Shown in pieces: positions 1-12,742 of a stretch of DNA of 64,000 nucleotides. Origin of the DNA: Juglans regia. Taxonomy: Eukaryota > Streptophyta > Magnoliopsida > Fagales > Juglandaceae. How positions within the stretch are numbered: the stretch's first letter is position 1; each line of letters begins with the position of its first letter. The notes under the pieces are model-generated. The model was not told where the DNA came from and searched no databases. It saw nothing but the letters and a program-made list of their open reading frames with translations. Location: positions 12,119,053 to 12,183,052 of the forward strand of contig NC_049905.1 in the NCBI RefSeq assembly GCF_001411555.2, written 5' to 3'. The position numbers and the translations under genes are program-made.

Positions 1-38
1 CGAGACTCATTAATTATCAAGACTCAAAGAACCAACAT
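1..38. other. left flank of the LINE; relic of a local segmental duplication
   Basis: This stretch resembles 45110-45144 with a few substitutions. The sequence on the other side of the LINE (5925-6052) resembles 45149-45276. Together they show that the LINE entered one copy of a duplicated segment while the other copy kept the unoccupied site. Confidence 0.75.
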
Positions 39-125
39 TTTTTTTTTTTGATGAAAGAACTGATCTCATCAATCAAAGATGTCAAATACATCAAACTCCA
101 GGAACATAATCGAGTAAAAGAAACA

Positions 126-3100
126 CTACAACATTTCTTTAGTGACTATATGTAAGATATACGAGGGGCATGTTTCAAAAGCATAAATATCCTCTGAGCA
201 ACCAAAAGCAGTTTTTGCTAGATGATGTGCTGCCATATTAGCTTCTCGGTTTGTATGTGTAACTGACCAACAAGCATATGAATTCAGAATCTCTCTTGCA
301 TCTTCTACCAGGCAGCCACCCAAACTCCCATTCTTTGTGTAATTCTTCAATACATCCACCACTTGCTTTGAATCACCCTCCAGACAAAAATGTGTAATGC
401 CAACCTCTTTGCAAAAAACCGCAGCTAGGAGCATACCGTATGGCTCAGCATCAAAAGAGGATCCTTTGAGATTTCTGTGAGCCTATAAACTTCCAATAAA
501 AAAACCATGGTGATCTCTGATGAGGACTCCAATTCCAATTTTCCTGTCCTTTTGATTTACAGCAGCATCCCAGTTGACTTTAAATAACCCCTCCTCAGGC
601 TTTGACCACCTTGGAAACCCTGCATTAGCTGTGAGTTTGGCCCTTATGTCCTCTGCGAGAGCTTCCCTATATAATACCAGTTCTGTTTTGGCCAGTTGGT
701 AGAGGGCATTTGGGTGTTTGAATTCTTTTCCGAGAAGAGTATTGTTCCTTCTAGTCCATATGCCCCTCATAGTTGCTGCCACTTCTTCTAGTTCCTCTAA
801 ACTGAGTATCTCAACGAGTCTGGACCATATATCAAAAATCAGATCACTTTGCATGGATAGCTTTTGCACCTTTTTCACTCCCTGACCCCACACATCTTTA
901 GCAGCAATGCATCCCCACAGAACATGTCCAGAGGTTTCTGCCTCCTGCTTGCAGGTCAAGCATGAACTGTGTTCCACCACTTTCCTCCTTCTTAGGTTTG
1001 CTAGAGTAGGTAATGCCTCATTACATGCTCTCCATAGGAACATCTTGGTAGCTGGGGTTACTCTTAGCTTCCATATAGTTTTCCAAGCCTGTTTTTCTTT
1101 TTCTTTACCTGAGGTCTCCCCTTCTTGAGCACACTCCAAAACTTTATTGAGATGGTACCCACTCTTGACAGTATAGAGCCCATTTGTAGTGAATTGCCAC
1201 ACTAATTTGTCTTCTCTCCCCCTCATGCTAATCGGTATTGATTTAATATCAATTATTTCTTGTTGGGTGAATAGCTCTTGTAGGAGGGGTTCCTTCCATT
1301 GCTGCACTTGGGGGTCAATCAGATCACTAACCTTTTCACACCAACAATCCACCTCTCGGATAGACTGAATCTTATATGGAGGTGAAAAAGGTAGCCATTT
1401 AGCTGACCATATGTTAACATGTTGGCCATTCCCCACCCTCCATATGAGACCTTCTTTTAACAAGCTTAGCCCTGCATGAATGCCTCGCCAGGCAAAGGAT
1501 GGCCCTGACCCCACTTTAGCTTCTAACAACCCTTCCTTGCTGAAGTACTTCTGCTTTAGGATCCTGCCCACCAAGGAGTTTGGGTTTTGTAAAATTCTCC
1601 ACCCTTGCTTAGAGAGTAAAGCAAGGTTGAAACTCCTCAGATCTCGAAAACCAAGACCTCCCATTTCTTTGCTATGACTGAGTTGCTTCCAATTTACCCA
1701 TTGAATTTTGGAACTATCTTCATTGAAGCCCCACCAGAATTTCCTGAGTAATTGATTTAGCTTGTTGGTGATGGAGATTGGTATCAGGAACATACCCATA
1801 GCATAGGTGGGAATGGCTTGAAGAACTGCTTTGAGGAGGACTTCCTTGCCTGCTACAGAGAGGTATTTGTTTTTCCAGTTGGAAACTCGACTCCAGGTTC
1901 TATCAATAAGAGTATGAAAGGATGCCACCTTTGCTCTGCCCACCAAAGCAGGAAGTCCCAAGTATTTTTCAAAGGTGCCACATGATTTAACCCCTGTAAG
2001 CTCCAAAATTTGTTGTTGAGCTGCCTGGCCAGTATTTCTACTAAAGAAAATAGAGGACTTGTCTTTGTTTATCACCTTTCCCGATGCCTTCTCATATATG
2101 TCCAGTATGTTGAGCACATGCCTGAGTTCCTCAGCTTTAGCTTGGCAGAAGAACAGACTGTCATCTGCAAAAAAGAGATGGTTCACTGATATTGGACTTC
2201 TTCCAATAGGTACAGGGGTCAAGACACCACAGGCTTCAGCTTGGTTTAAAAGTGCTGTGAGGGCTTCTGCACATAAGATGAAAAGGTAAGGGGATAAAGG
2301 GTCCCCTTGCCTAAGGCCCCTTGAAGGCAAAAAGGACTCTTGAGGCTCCCCATTTACAAGTATAGAATATGATACGGACTGGAGGCAGGTCTGAATTAAA
2401 GTAATCCACTGGGGAGGGAACCCCATCTTGATCATAGCTTCCACAAACTGCCATTCCACCCTATCATATGCCTTACTCATATCTAGTTTCAAAGCCATAA
2501 ATCCTCTTTTACCTTTCATTCTTGAGTTCATGGAATGTAAGATCTCATAAGCTACCAGTGTGTTATCAGAAATGAGTCTCCCGGGAACAAAGGCACTTTG
2601 GTTGAGGGAGATGAGTTTAGGCAGAATAACCTTCAGCCTGTTGGCAATGGTTTTGGAAACAATTTTGTAAACCACATTACACAAACTAATGGGCCTGAAA
2701 TCAGTAACTCTCTTGGGGTTTTTAACCTTAGGAATGAGGGTAATGAAGGTATCATTAACCTCCTTCAATGAACCACCTTGGTTAAGTACTTTGAGTGCAA
2801 AATTACACACTTGCTCACCCACCACCTCCCAATGCTTTTGGTAGAACTGAGCTGGGAATCCATCAGGGCCCGGGGACCCTAATGGATTCATCTGAAAGAT
2901 AGCATCTTTAATATGTTCTTTGTTGAAAGGGGTCATTAACCAGGCCTGCATCTCTAAGTCCAGTTTTGATCCCAATGCAAATAGGCAGTTTTCAAAATTA
3001 GTGGGGTGTGTAGAGGCAAAAAGGGAAGAGAAAAAACCTGTGAATACACCTCCAATCTCTGCTTGCTCAGTTACAATCCTCCCTTGTGGGACCTCAACCC

Positions 3101-4234
3101 TTTTAATATAATTGATCTTTCTTCTCTGACTTGCCTGCATATGAAAGTAACGAGTGTTCCTGTCTCCATGTTTGAGCCAGTGTTGTTTTGCCCTTTGGCG
3201 CCACTTCAAATCATTTTCTGTCATAGCAGACACCACATCCTCTTGGGCCTTTTCATGCAAGCAAGATGATTGCCTGAGCCAGATTCTTGTAATTCCCCAA
3301 TGCTTTGTAATCCCTGTGTGATGTTCAAGTTCTGCTGCTTCTTTGTTTTCTGCTTCCAAGCCAGCAGCTCCTGTTGACAAGTATCTAGTTGTTTTCTCAG
3401 GTCACTGTCCTCACAACTTGATCTATTGTCCCTCCTCCATGCCTCACTGACTACCTTATGGCATTCTTCCTTTAACTCCCATGCCATCTCATATCTGAAG
3501 CACACTCTTCTTTTCCTTCTCTTGTGGCTTGTTCTGCATGTTTCAATGAGGAGTGGTGAATGGTCAGATTTAACTGCTGCAAGAGCAGTGCACGAGCTAT
3601 GTTTGAAAATATCATTCCACTCCTTATTTCCCATTGCTCTATCAATCTTTTCCTTTGTGAATTCCCTGCCAGCCCTATTATTAGACCATGTAAAGCTTAG
3701 TCCCTACGAGTGAATGTCATTAAGGCCACAAAATTCAATTGCTTGCCTAAACTCCTCAATTTGTTTATAGGGTCTGCTTGCTCCACCCATTTTCTCCTTT
3801 TGGTGAAGGATCTCATTGAAGTCTCCAGAGCACAGCCAGGCCATGGGCCTAGGGGGTTTGATCATCTTCAAAAGTTGCCAACTGCCTTTCCTTTTTCCAG
3901 TATCTGGGTGACCATAGAAACCAATAAATTGCCATGTTGGTCCACAATCATCTTCCTGAATCAGTGCACTGATATGCCATCTAGTGTAATTAATCAATTT
4001 GACATTCCATTTATCTTTCCATAAGAGAGCAATACCACCACTTAGTCCCACACAATCAACTGCAAAGCAACCATCCATCATTAGAGTTCTCCTAATCCCT
4101 TCCATTCTTTTTGTTCTGCTTTTAGTTTCCACAAGGAAAACTAACAAGGGGCACTTTTCCTTAGATAAATTCCTAAGGACACAAACTGATCGAGGGTTCC
4201 CAAGCCCTCGGCAGTTCCACACCAAAATACTCAT
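126..4234 (-). pseudogene. LINE ORF2: endonuclease, reverse transcriptase, zf-RVT, RNase H
   Basis: ORF2 encodes the endonuclease/reverse transcriptase of target-primed reverse transcription. The start is at 4234. The N-terminal apurinic-type endonuclease opens with ILVWNCRGLG and has GDFNEIL and SDHSPLL motifs. The reverse transcriptase shows PDGFPAQFY, LKLDMSKAYDRVEW, RGLRQGDPLSP and the catalytic FADD (about 2160-2175). A zinc-binding zf-RVT region (WKTIWKLRVTPATKMFLWRA, then CLTCKQEAETSGH) follows. A C-terminal RNase H begins FKVNWDAAV and ends at 126. Lesions are an in-frame stop at 3704-3706, a frameshift between about 3220 and 3380, and an in-frame stop at 483-485 inside RNase H. The 434-126 part is in the same frame as the main 3380-483 part, so 483-485 is a simple nonsense change. 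Confidence 0.93.
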
Positions 4235-5817
4235 TGATTTTGGCAGGGCTGGAGACCAGCCTCTGCCTGAACCAGTGAGTCTTCATTTGTGTCATCAAGT
4301 CCTTTACTCTTTTTTGAGACCAAGTTGCTATGTGTCTTCCTCCTCTTGCATCCCCTCTGGTAGAAAACTCTGGCTGACCTGTTAGGGGTATCAACCATAG
4401 GGTTATCACCATTGCCTTCCTCATGAGTGTCTCTTTCCCGAGCCTTTCTTTTCCACCTTCTAACAGTGCTTACCAAGTCAACCCTACCATGCTTCACGTG
4501 ATCATTTGAGCTAGCCAACTTGCATGACTCCCTTTCTTGTCCCGAATCCTGCTACCTAGGAACCTGCTGCCTAGGGACATCAAACCTCCTAGTAGGAGCC
4601 ACCCCCTTCCTTTTTGAACCTTCCCACTTTCCATGATCAAAGGTGGGGTTCCAATTTCCTTCTTTGCACATAAGGTCCTTTTTTGGTGTGTCAGACCCAA
4701 AAGATGACACATGCACGTGTGTTGACTGCAGGCCTTCAGTGGATTGATCTTCTAGCTGATCTTGTAACTGGTTCCCAAGGTAGCTACCCTGGACAGGATC
4801 AACTCCTACTATTGTTTCTTCTGCTGGTGGTTGGGATTGGACCCCTTGCTTATTTTCTTCCTCATTTTCCACTAGGGACGTGTCTTGCTTTCCCGCCAAA
4901 ACTTCCACTTCGAGAGCTTTGCCCTTGCACCTTGGTTCTTCACGTGCAACCCGATCCCTGTCTCCTTGTTGTTCATCCTTGCGGTGGTTCCCACCTCCAC
5001 CACCACCGTACCTACGCCTGTCAAAGATGTTTGTGTTTCTGGGTTGCCCTCATAACCAGGGGCCAAATTGGTATGAAACTTGTTCATCGCCTTGTTGTTC
5101 AGCTCTCTGCCTTGTGCAGCTCCTTCCTTTGTGAAATAGCACCCCACACTTGAAGCAAAAGCTTTGTAAACGTTCGTATTTAAACGGAATCCATTGTTGT
5201 TTTTCACCTAGCATCAGCCATTTCCCTCTCAGAAGCGGTTGATGGATATCCACCGCTACCCTTACTCTGAGGCATCTCCCCCAAGCTCGCCCATCAGCCT
5301 CGGCTTCAACTCTGATAACATGACCAATTGCTTCTGCGAACTGCTGACCAAACTCTTCTGTCATGGTTGCTAGCGGCAGGTTATGCAACTGCACCCAAAA
5401 AGGTTCAAACCGAAACTGTAATGCATGAATGGATATTGTTTCATCCACTTCCGACATGGTTAGAAGGTGTCTATCGAAGAACCATGGACGTCCACTTAAG
5501 ATTCTCTCTTTATCTGTCAGCTTTTGGAATTCTATCAGAAAACATTGTTCTCCCAACTCCTTGAAAATAACCCATCCCTCCAGCTTCCATATTTGAGACA
5601 TTGTGACCCTAAATCCCTCGCTGTTAACACTCTTTTCAGTTAAGGCCTTCCCTACCAGACAATATTTGCCCCGTGCATCTTCCTCAATGTGAGTTTCTGG
5701 GTTGACATGAAAAAAAGAGCTTTCCTCCTTGGAAAGATGTAGCTTCTCCCATTGCGATGCTAAATCCTCTGTTTCCATTATGAACTCACAAGCACAAACC
5801 GATACCACAGTACTCAC
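4231..5817 (-). pseudogene. LINE ORF1: DUF4283-type RNA-binding protein with CCHC knuckle
   Basis: ORF1 is the nucleic-acid-binding chaperone-like protein of plant L1 elements. It reads from 5817; an internal Met at 5778 (METEDLASQ) is a plausible alternative start. A DUF4283-like domain occupies roughly residues 60-190. It is followed by a zinc knuckle, CFKCGVLFHKGRSC, with CX2CX4HX4C spacing. The C-terminal half is low-complexity and basic. In-frame stops occur at 5050-5052 (just after a QFGPWL motif) and 4552-4554. Otherwise the same frame continues to a TGA at 4231-4233, which overlaps the ORF2 ATG by one base pair on each side (ATGA). Without the two stops it would be about 528 residues. 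Confidence 0.88.
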
Positions 5818-5924
5818 ATGAAGTGAGACGTAGACCTCAAAGATGCACGGGGCTTATATATCATTAGACTATATCAAAGATATATATCAAAGGTGCACGT
5901 AGACCACAGTACCACAACATTAGA

Positions 5925-6052
5925 CTATATATTTTGGAACAGATGATGATTTTAATTTATATCATTTTGGAGCAATTGATAGAGAAAGTGGAGACACTAA
6001 TTAAAAAATAGGTGTCAAACTCGATCGGTGGCTTCAATGCACGACAAGCCCT
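5925..6052. repeat. segmental-duplication block (copy of 45149-45276)
   Basis: About 128 bases are nearly identical to 45149-45276, including the shared stretch from ATTTTGGAACAGATGATG to CGACAAGCCCT. With 1-38 it forms the two halves of a target region split by the LINE. Homology ends abruptly at 6053. Confidence 0.9.
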
Positions 6053-6535
6053 CCTAATTGGAGTTGTAAGCATATATTATTTTCGATTGTCCATTTTATT
6101 AATGTAGGATGGATCATTTAAAGATGATTCCTTGAAAATAAAGAAGGAAATCGAAAGAATTAGTTCTCACTGCCAGGTTTGTGCAACTAACGTCCTTTGT
6201 GTGTATACTCAATGAGCCTCATGTGTTCTTGATGTTGTGTTTATATTTCTTTGTGACATATTTCTATTTCTAAGGTCTTTCTCTTCTATATGTCATGTGT
6301 AATTAGTCATGTCTTTTGCCATTCTCAATAGAGAATGATATCAAATGTAGGTAATAAGTTCCTGGATATACACACACTTACCAAATATTTTAAAAAATTT
6401 GTCTCGGTCAGTATTTCTTTTAATAATTTTGTTTGCGAAACTCACGAGAGGTTAAAGAATATAGGAAGTAATTTTTAAGATGCTATTTATTTGGTGAATG
6501 GTTACATCATATCCGAGGATGGAGTAGGGATTAAA
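6053..6535. other. intergenic, no recognisable gene
   Basis: AT-rich sequence between the duplicated block and the first copia relic. No convincing coding frame was seen. The right part may be eroded copia sequence but shows no diagnostic motif. Confidence 0.5.
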
Positions 6536-7488
6536 GCATAAACTCCATTGTTTGTTGTGTTGTACATCAGGTTTTTTTTATTATGAGAGAAATCATCTAC
6601 AAAGATTATACAATATCTTGAGCCACTCGTACTAGGAACGGTATTACCAAAGGTACATTTACAAAATCTCCAAACATCGGAATAAATTAGATTGAAACAA
6701 GTAGAAGCCATAGGCTCACTAGTATTAAGAGGGAATGAGTTGTTTCCCAAGATGACAAGAAATGCAATAAAAAAGACTAGGACTAGTAGATGTAGAACCT
6801 ACTAAGCCCTTAGACTGTACTCGAGATGTAGATGCATGACCAAGACGAGAGTGCCAAAAGGAAAGTGAGGGTGAAGAAGTGGTGGATGCAACTCCAGCAA
6901 TGTTAGGGCTAGGAAGGTGGAGGGATGAGAGATGAAACAATCACCCAACTCCATGTCCAATCCCATGTATCTAACTAGTCCAAGGATCCTATACAACAAT
7001 ACCAAGGAAGTCAAACACAATCTTGTAACTAGGTTCACACAATTGGCCCAGAGAGAAGATTGAATGAAAGTTTAGGGATATGAAAAAGATTGGGAAAGAT
7101 TAGATGTATGGACATCCCTATATTTTGAATGGTCATAGTAAAGCCATTAGTTGTGTGTATTGAAGATGAATGTCATAACGGTGTAGATTTGGTAAATGTA
7201 GATCGGTTAGGTGTCATGTGATTGCAACATGCAGAATAAGATCTAAGGAGAGGTTTTACTTGGCAAGACTAAGAGGGCAGAGGAAGATGCATTACTAGAA
7301 TTGGTGAGAGCCTAGTTGATTAGATCCTTGAGATCAGCTCTGGAGAGGGTGAAAGTAGGCTCAGAAGACTTGCTAGAAGGACCAATGAGATATGTGGGAC
7401 TCTCAGTATGAGCAGCAATTGTTGTGGGTTGGGGCGCCTTCCAGTGATGCCTACAATTCTCAATAGTGTGTTGTGGATGTCTATGATG

Positions 7489-9095
7489 TGCTGAAAATAT
7501 CTGCAAGTACACAAAATCAAGTAGTAAAGTGTTTTTAAAGAAAACGGATGTCGAACCCAAATGGATTAATTATGCTATCGAATACTAAAATTTACTAAAT
7601 TAATTACTATTTGGTAAACTGAAATTTAAATAATAGATTATCTAAACTAAACTAAAGAAAAGATCATTAAAATTAAGAGTTTAAAGATAATAAGAATAGA
7701 TCTAGAGCGTTTGATTACACCTAGTAAATCCCACACAATTTATTCTTTCACATTATAGAATTCTAATTATCCCAAGTTGATGATAAAAATCCCTTAACTA
7801 CTCAATATATTCTCTCGAACAATACATAAATATCTCCAACTAATAACTCTATATCTCTATGTGAATTTAACTAATTAGAGACTCATTAAGTTTTTTGAAT
7901 TTTTCATGAAAATCACACTAATGACGATAAAGTATCTCTACTTTCACTCAACTAATGGTGGTTAATTTTAGAACTTTAATCACAAAGCACCTCTCGGTCT
8001 CTTTGCGATTCAATAGATCAAACAATACTTAGTTAGAAAATTACAAGCATTAAGAACAAAAAATAAACACTCAATCATGGAAATATTGAAAATATAACAA
8101 CTTAGAATATAAATTATGTGTTCAATGCTATACTACATCAAAACTCTAGAAAAAAAAATTAGTTCGGAATGAAATTGAAAATAATAAGAATAAAACTAGT
8201 GTTTTTCGTTGGAGTTGGTTGATGAAGCATGAAGCTCTCGCCTCTACCCTCCAGATCGGCCTCTTCCAGATCTACTATCTAGAATATTTTCACTCTAAAC
8301 GCAAGACTTTCGTAAAAACTAACTCCCCTACTCATCACACAAGATGAGATTAAATAGATGTCAAAACTCAAATCTGGAAATAAGATAAATGCGGCTACAA
8401 TCTAGCCTAAAGATCTAGAAAATAGTTTCTAAATAAAGATAAATGTTAACATAAAAGAAATTATCCCAAGAATAAAGAGATTATCTAAAATGGAAGATTC
8501 AGTAATAAGCGGCTTGATTTACGGTGTTTGGGAGGATTTGGTGGTCAACAGATTGATTGCAGAACTCGGAAGGGTCCCACCGGGTAGATGTCGTGCGTGT
8601 TGAATATAGTTGGTCTCCTTGCCTACCGAGAGGAAAGACTCCCAATCAGTATGATAGAATCCTCTTGCCAACCTACCGAGCGGTAAAGTTCCTTGCCTTT
8701 GCTAGTTGTTGCCTATGATGTCATTTTGGTTGGTTGCTTGAGTTGGTCGTTTAGACTGGTCGCCCAATCTAGTCGGTCGGAGCCTTGCGCCAAGTCTTCT
8801 CACCCAGAAGGTAAAATATCTCACTTATCCCTAACTCTTATTGTGCCTTCTGATCGAGAATTTCCTAGTCTAAATCTCCTCGGCTCTGTTTAGAACTCGG
8901 TGCCTCTCATCGATTTGGATCCGTAGTCTCTTCTTTTAAATCAAAATGCTCTCATTTCGCACTAAATCTTCACATTCATTCAAATCCAAGAAAATGAAGA
9001 AAAATATATAGAAATAAAATAAAACCAATGGTATTGAAGGAAAATGACATTTTTCATAAATAAAATAGTATTAAAAATTATATAAAAATCATAGT
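7489..9095 (-). repeat. 3' LTR of the Athila-like element
   Basis: Left LTR, about 1.6 kb, opening TGCTGAAAATATCTGCAAG on the plus strand. Bases 8565-9090 align with 12785-13275. The intervening part 7530-8560 has no counterpart in the right LTR. Confidence 0.8.
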
Positions 9096-9099
9096 TTTA

Positions 9100-9404
9100 T
9101 CTTGGTTGGTTGTTCTTTTTGTTTATGTTCTTTGATTGTCATTTTTTTAGGCTTGTTTAGAGATTATTGGTTTTATTATATAGGCCTGTTTAGTCTTGGT
9201 CTTATTATAGTTGTTTAGTTTGTTTACCTGCTTTATGTTTGTTGGTTTGTATTTGGGAGGGTTCTATTTGCTTATTTGTAATCTCCTAGATGTTTCGCTT
9301 GTAACCACAATATTCATCTGCCATAAGTGAGGGCATATTGATAAATTTGGGACGGAGCCACTATGTGTGTGGCTATCAGCTCTTCAAAAAAAAAAAAAAA
9401 AAAC
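9100..9404 (+). mobile_element. 5'-truncated LINE tail inside the gypsy element
   Basis: About 300 bases ending in an A run (9387-9404), preceded by the GGGACGGAGCCACTATGTG and GGCTATCAGCTC segments often seen at plant LINE 3' ends. It lies between the 3' LTR and the gypsy internal region. Its exact 5' border and target duplication are unclear. Confidence 0.6.
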
Positions 9405-10489
9405 AATACTCTCCACTAATTGTAGAACAGAAACTATTACCAAGGAGCAATAGGTCATTATTAAGTTTGTGAGGTAAGGCTAGGGAGAAAGCTACAAAGA
9501 AAATTTAAGATTCAAACAAAACAAGAGAACTTAAGTTTGAGCACAAACATACAAATAGAGTATTCTCATTTCTAACATCCCTTCTCAATCATTGTAAATC
9601 TGTTAACATACCTCTTCTTTTGTTCTTTCAAGTATCAATCTCTTTACCCCGCTATTCGCCATGTTGGACTTTCTTTTCTTTTTTTCTTTTTTCTTTTTTT
9701 TTCATTATGAAAATATTCCATACCTTTTCGACTATCTTTGTGGATGACTCTCGTCAACCTTTTCTTGTTGGTCACATAGTAGACAAGTTGACTTTTCACA
9801 CCCCCAAACTTATTACTTTGATAATATTGCTATAATTAACTTTACTTGCAGAGCTTCTACTTCTCTTGCCTTTCATGCTCTTGTGAGTCTGTGACTCTGT
9901 CTAAATTTTGTTCTCTTGAAAGGTAAGGAAATCAGTGTTTAAGCTCAAATAGGGTAGGGAATATGAGATTTGCAAGAAAGAAAAATACAAGGCTAAAATA
10001 TAATTCAATAAAGCTCAAAGTGGTGGCTAGGGATAACGATAATAAACTGGTAAACTTGAAAGGCTCAATCAGTCCAAAAAAATGCCTTAATCATTTCCCC
10101 AGTAATATTCTGTCTAGGATTTTGCCTCGAGTGTAATTAAACAAATTCTAGAGTAAGTTGAGATCATACAAATTCACAAAATTCACATAAAATTTCTCTA
10201 GGTATGCAAAACGATTAATGATCATAAGAAGCATTCATTGAATATAGAAAATATCAAATTAAGTAAGATCAAGTAAAGAATTAACAACTAGACTTAAGTA
10301 ATGAGAATTTTTCCTAAAAATTATATTCAATTTCAATCATATTCTTATTATAGGCTTTTTATTCATCAAACCATACTTTTTTTTATCATCATCATCAATT
10401 ATTATTACTATTATTTTAAATAAAGAAAATAATATCATTTCCCCCTAAACTCGAATAACAAATTATCCTCAATGGTAAAAAGGAAGAAA
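9405..10489. other. gypsy internal non-coding region
   Basis: AT-rich DNA between the LINE tail and the decayed protease region of the Athila-like element. No pol motif (reverse transcriptase, RNase H or integrase) could be recognised, which supports deletion of pol. Confidence 0.55.
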
Positions 10490-10491
10490 AA

Positions 10492-11125
10492 CTAAAGCAA
10501 AAAATGAGAGAAGGTAAGAGATGTACCCTTTTTTTCTGGTATCCAATTGAATATTTTCCTTGAAGGTGCAGCCGTGTACCCCTTGGAGATCTCCTTGGCC
10601 ACTTCGTTCCTTAAATTTGATGGAAGTGATTTGAGTTCTAGCTTGGGTGGTTCCTTAAGTGGTAGCTTTGGAAATTTAGCTCCATAAGTCTCGTCGGTCA
10701 TGACCACATCTCGGTCACTTATTTGAAAACAAAAATGTACCTCAGAAGGGAAGTCCATAGATTTAAATACGTCAAAAGTGACCTACTCCTTGTCGACCCT
10801 CAAAATGAGTTTCCCTTGTTGGGCATCGATTAAAGTTCTCCCCATCGCAAGGAAAGGTCGGCCCAGTATCAAAGGGATCTCCTCGTCCTCCTCCATATCG
10901 AGCACAATGAAGTCGGCCGGGAAGATGAACTTATCAAGTTTCACTAGTACTTCCTCAATGAGTCCTCTAGGGTATTTAATAGATATGTCCGCCAATTGTA
11001 GAGAGATAGTGGTCGGCTTTGCTTCTCTAAGGCCAGGTTCCTTAGGCAGCAGTTTCTTTTGTAAAATTGCATTGCTCTCGTCGGTTAGCATTACAGTCTT
11101 ATGCGTCCAACTTCAGTTTGTTTAA
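10492..11125 (-). pseudogene. gypsy retropepsin region
   Basis: Decayed coding sequence reading right to left. It includes PTTISLQLADISIKYPRG, then VLDMEEDEEIPLILGRPFLA and GRTLIDAQQGKL, which are typical of the aspartic-protease region of Athila-type gypsy polyproteins. After a frame break it continues as a Pro/Leu-rich linker toward the missing reverse transcriptase (PKLPLKEPPKLELKSLPSNL). The protein is fragmentary and non-functional. Confidence 0.8.
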
Positions 11126-12620
11126 TAATATATCCTTAAAAAATTTTGCATATTTAAGCATTTGCTCTAAACCTTCATTGAGAGGAATATTAATATACAG
11201 TTGCTTAAATATACTAAGAAATTTAGAGGACTGATTACCAATCTTATTTTTTGTTAATCTTTGTGGAAAAGGAATTGGTGGATCAGAAATTGAAGGAGAA
11301 TAAGTTTCAGATATATGAGTGGGCATTAATAACATTCTAACAATATTTATTGTCTGTGGCTGGTCATATGTCTCCCACTTCTTAATGTTGCTTGGATTGG
11401 TCACAATGTTGCTTGGTAAAGTCCTTGTTGTCCTCTCGGTAAGTATGTTTAAGAGCTGACCGATTTGTGCCTCAAGATTACCGATTGAAGCCGAGTTTTT
11501 TTGGCTCACAATATCAGTCTTTGGCATGCAAGCCAAGTTGTTTTGGATCACCATATCAGTCTTTATGTACTGCATAATCATATCTTCAAGTGTTAACTTC
11601 TTCTTGTGTTGTGGAAACTGTTGGGGTGGTTTAGTCAGCACTTAGTTATTGTTCCATAGAAAGTTAGAGTGATTTCTCCATCCATGATTGAACGTATTTG
11701 AGTAAAGATTATTTTAACGTTGGAAACTGGACACATAATGGGCTTGTTCATAACTCGGTTGGGCAAACGGATTCCCCACTTGGCAATCTACACTTGAATG
11801 ATTTCCTGCGCAATCATCACAAACAACATTAGTTTGAATATCATTAATGTTATCTTACCCAGTTGTTGTGATAGATTTGCCATCTACGCCGCCAATGTGG
11901 TAATAGAATCAAGTTCAAAAACGCTAGCCGTCTTTCTTGATATTGCTCTCTCCACAGACCATTGATAGTTGTTGGATGGCAATTCTTCCTAAAGTTCATA
12001 TGCAGCTTCATGGGTCCTACTTATTGATACTCCTCCTACAGCCACATCAACAATAGATCAATTTGTGGGTCCAAAACTATTGTAAAATGTTTGTACTTAA
12101 AGCCAAGCTAGGAGGTCGTGATGTGGACACTTGCGCAATAAACCTTGAATCTCTCATATGCCTCATATAATGATTCACCCTCAAATCGGGCGAAGGTAGT
12201 GATATCATTCCTTAACTTCACTGTCTTGGCCGGAAGGAAATATTTTGCTAAGAATTTTTGGGCCAACTCCTCCCAGGTGGTGATGATGCCAGGTAGCAAA
12301 GAGTTCAACAAAGCTTTTGCTTTTTCCCTAAGTGAGAAAGGAAAAATTCTCAGTCAAATCACATCATCTGTCACTCTTTTGTGTTTAAAAGTATCACAAA
12401 TTTCTAGGCTGGCCGCCTTATACTACATGTCGCCCCACTGACAAAGGGCATAGCATAGTCTCTTAATGTCTTGTGCTCCTGGTTGGCTATATTAAATTTA
12501 AATGCAGCGACCTCTTTCTTTTTTCTCTTTACTAATTCGACATATGGTTTTTTCAATCTCGAGATCGAAAAGTGTATGCTCTAATGATTTACATCGGGGC
12601 ATGCACCTCTAATTCCTGAA
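11126..12620 (-). pseudogene. gypsy gag (Retrotrans_gag type)
   Basis: A broken gag reading on the minus strand. The capsid-like core at about 12420-12108 contains SLLPGIITTWEELAQKFLAK, then RNDITTFARFEGESLYEAYE. A downstream segment (11641-11099) has GNLEAQIGQLLNILTERTTR, a typical gag C-terminal linker. Several frameshifts and stops separate the pieces. A close relative of the core occurs on the plus strand at 38577-39346, so the two gag fragments belong to the same lineage. Confidence 0.8.
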
Positions 12621-12715
12621 AAGAAAAATCAAACTGAGATCCAATTTAAACTAATAAAATAAAATCCAAAGTACTAAAAATCTAGCTAGTATCAATATCA
12701 ATAACTAATAACTAA

Positions 12716-12733
12716 TCACCGGCAATGGCGCCA
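12716..12733 (-). other. gypsy primer-binding site
   Basis: The minus strand reads TGGCGCCATTGCCGGTGA just inside the 5' LTR. It resembles the Asp-tRNA-type primer site used by many Athila/Tat elements. Confidence 0.7.
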
Positions 12734-12742
12734 AAAACTTGT

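Larger units (their letters stand above)
40..5914 (-). mobile_element. nearly full-length L1-type LINE
   Basis: A non-LTR retrotransposon reads on the minus strand. In reading order it has a 5' leader (about 5818-5914), ORF1 (5817-4231), ORF2 (4234-126), a short 3' untranslated region and a poly(A) tail, seen as a T run at 38-49. A likely 7-bp target duplication, CAACATT, is at 33-39 and 5915-5921. The pre-insertion site is preserved in the paralogous segment near 45144-45150. Few lesions are seen: two stops in ORF1, two stops and one frameshift in ORF2. The copy is therefore probably fairly young but no longer autonomous. Confidence 0.93.

Noticed and set aside
907..5207. Plus-strand open frames across the LINE
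   Set aside because: They are antisense shadows of ORF1 and ORF2 with no motifs.
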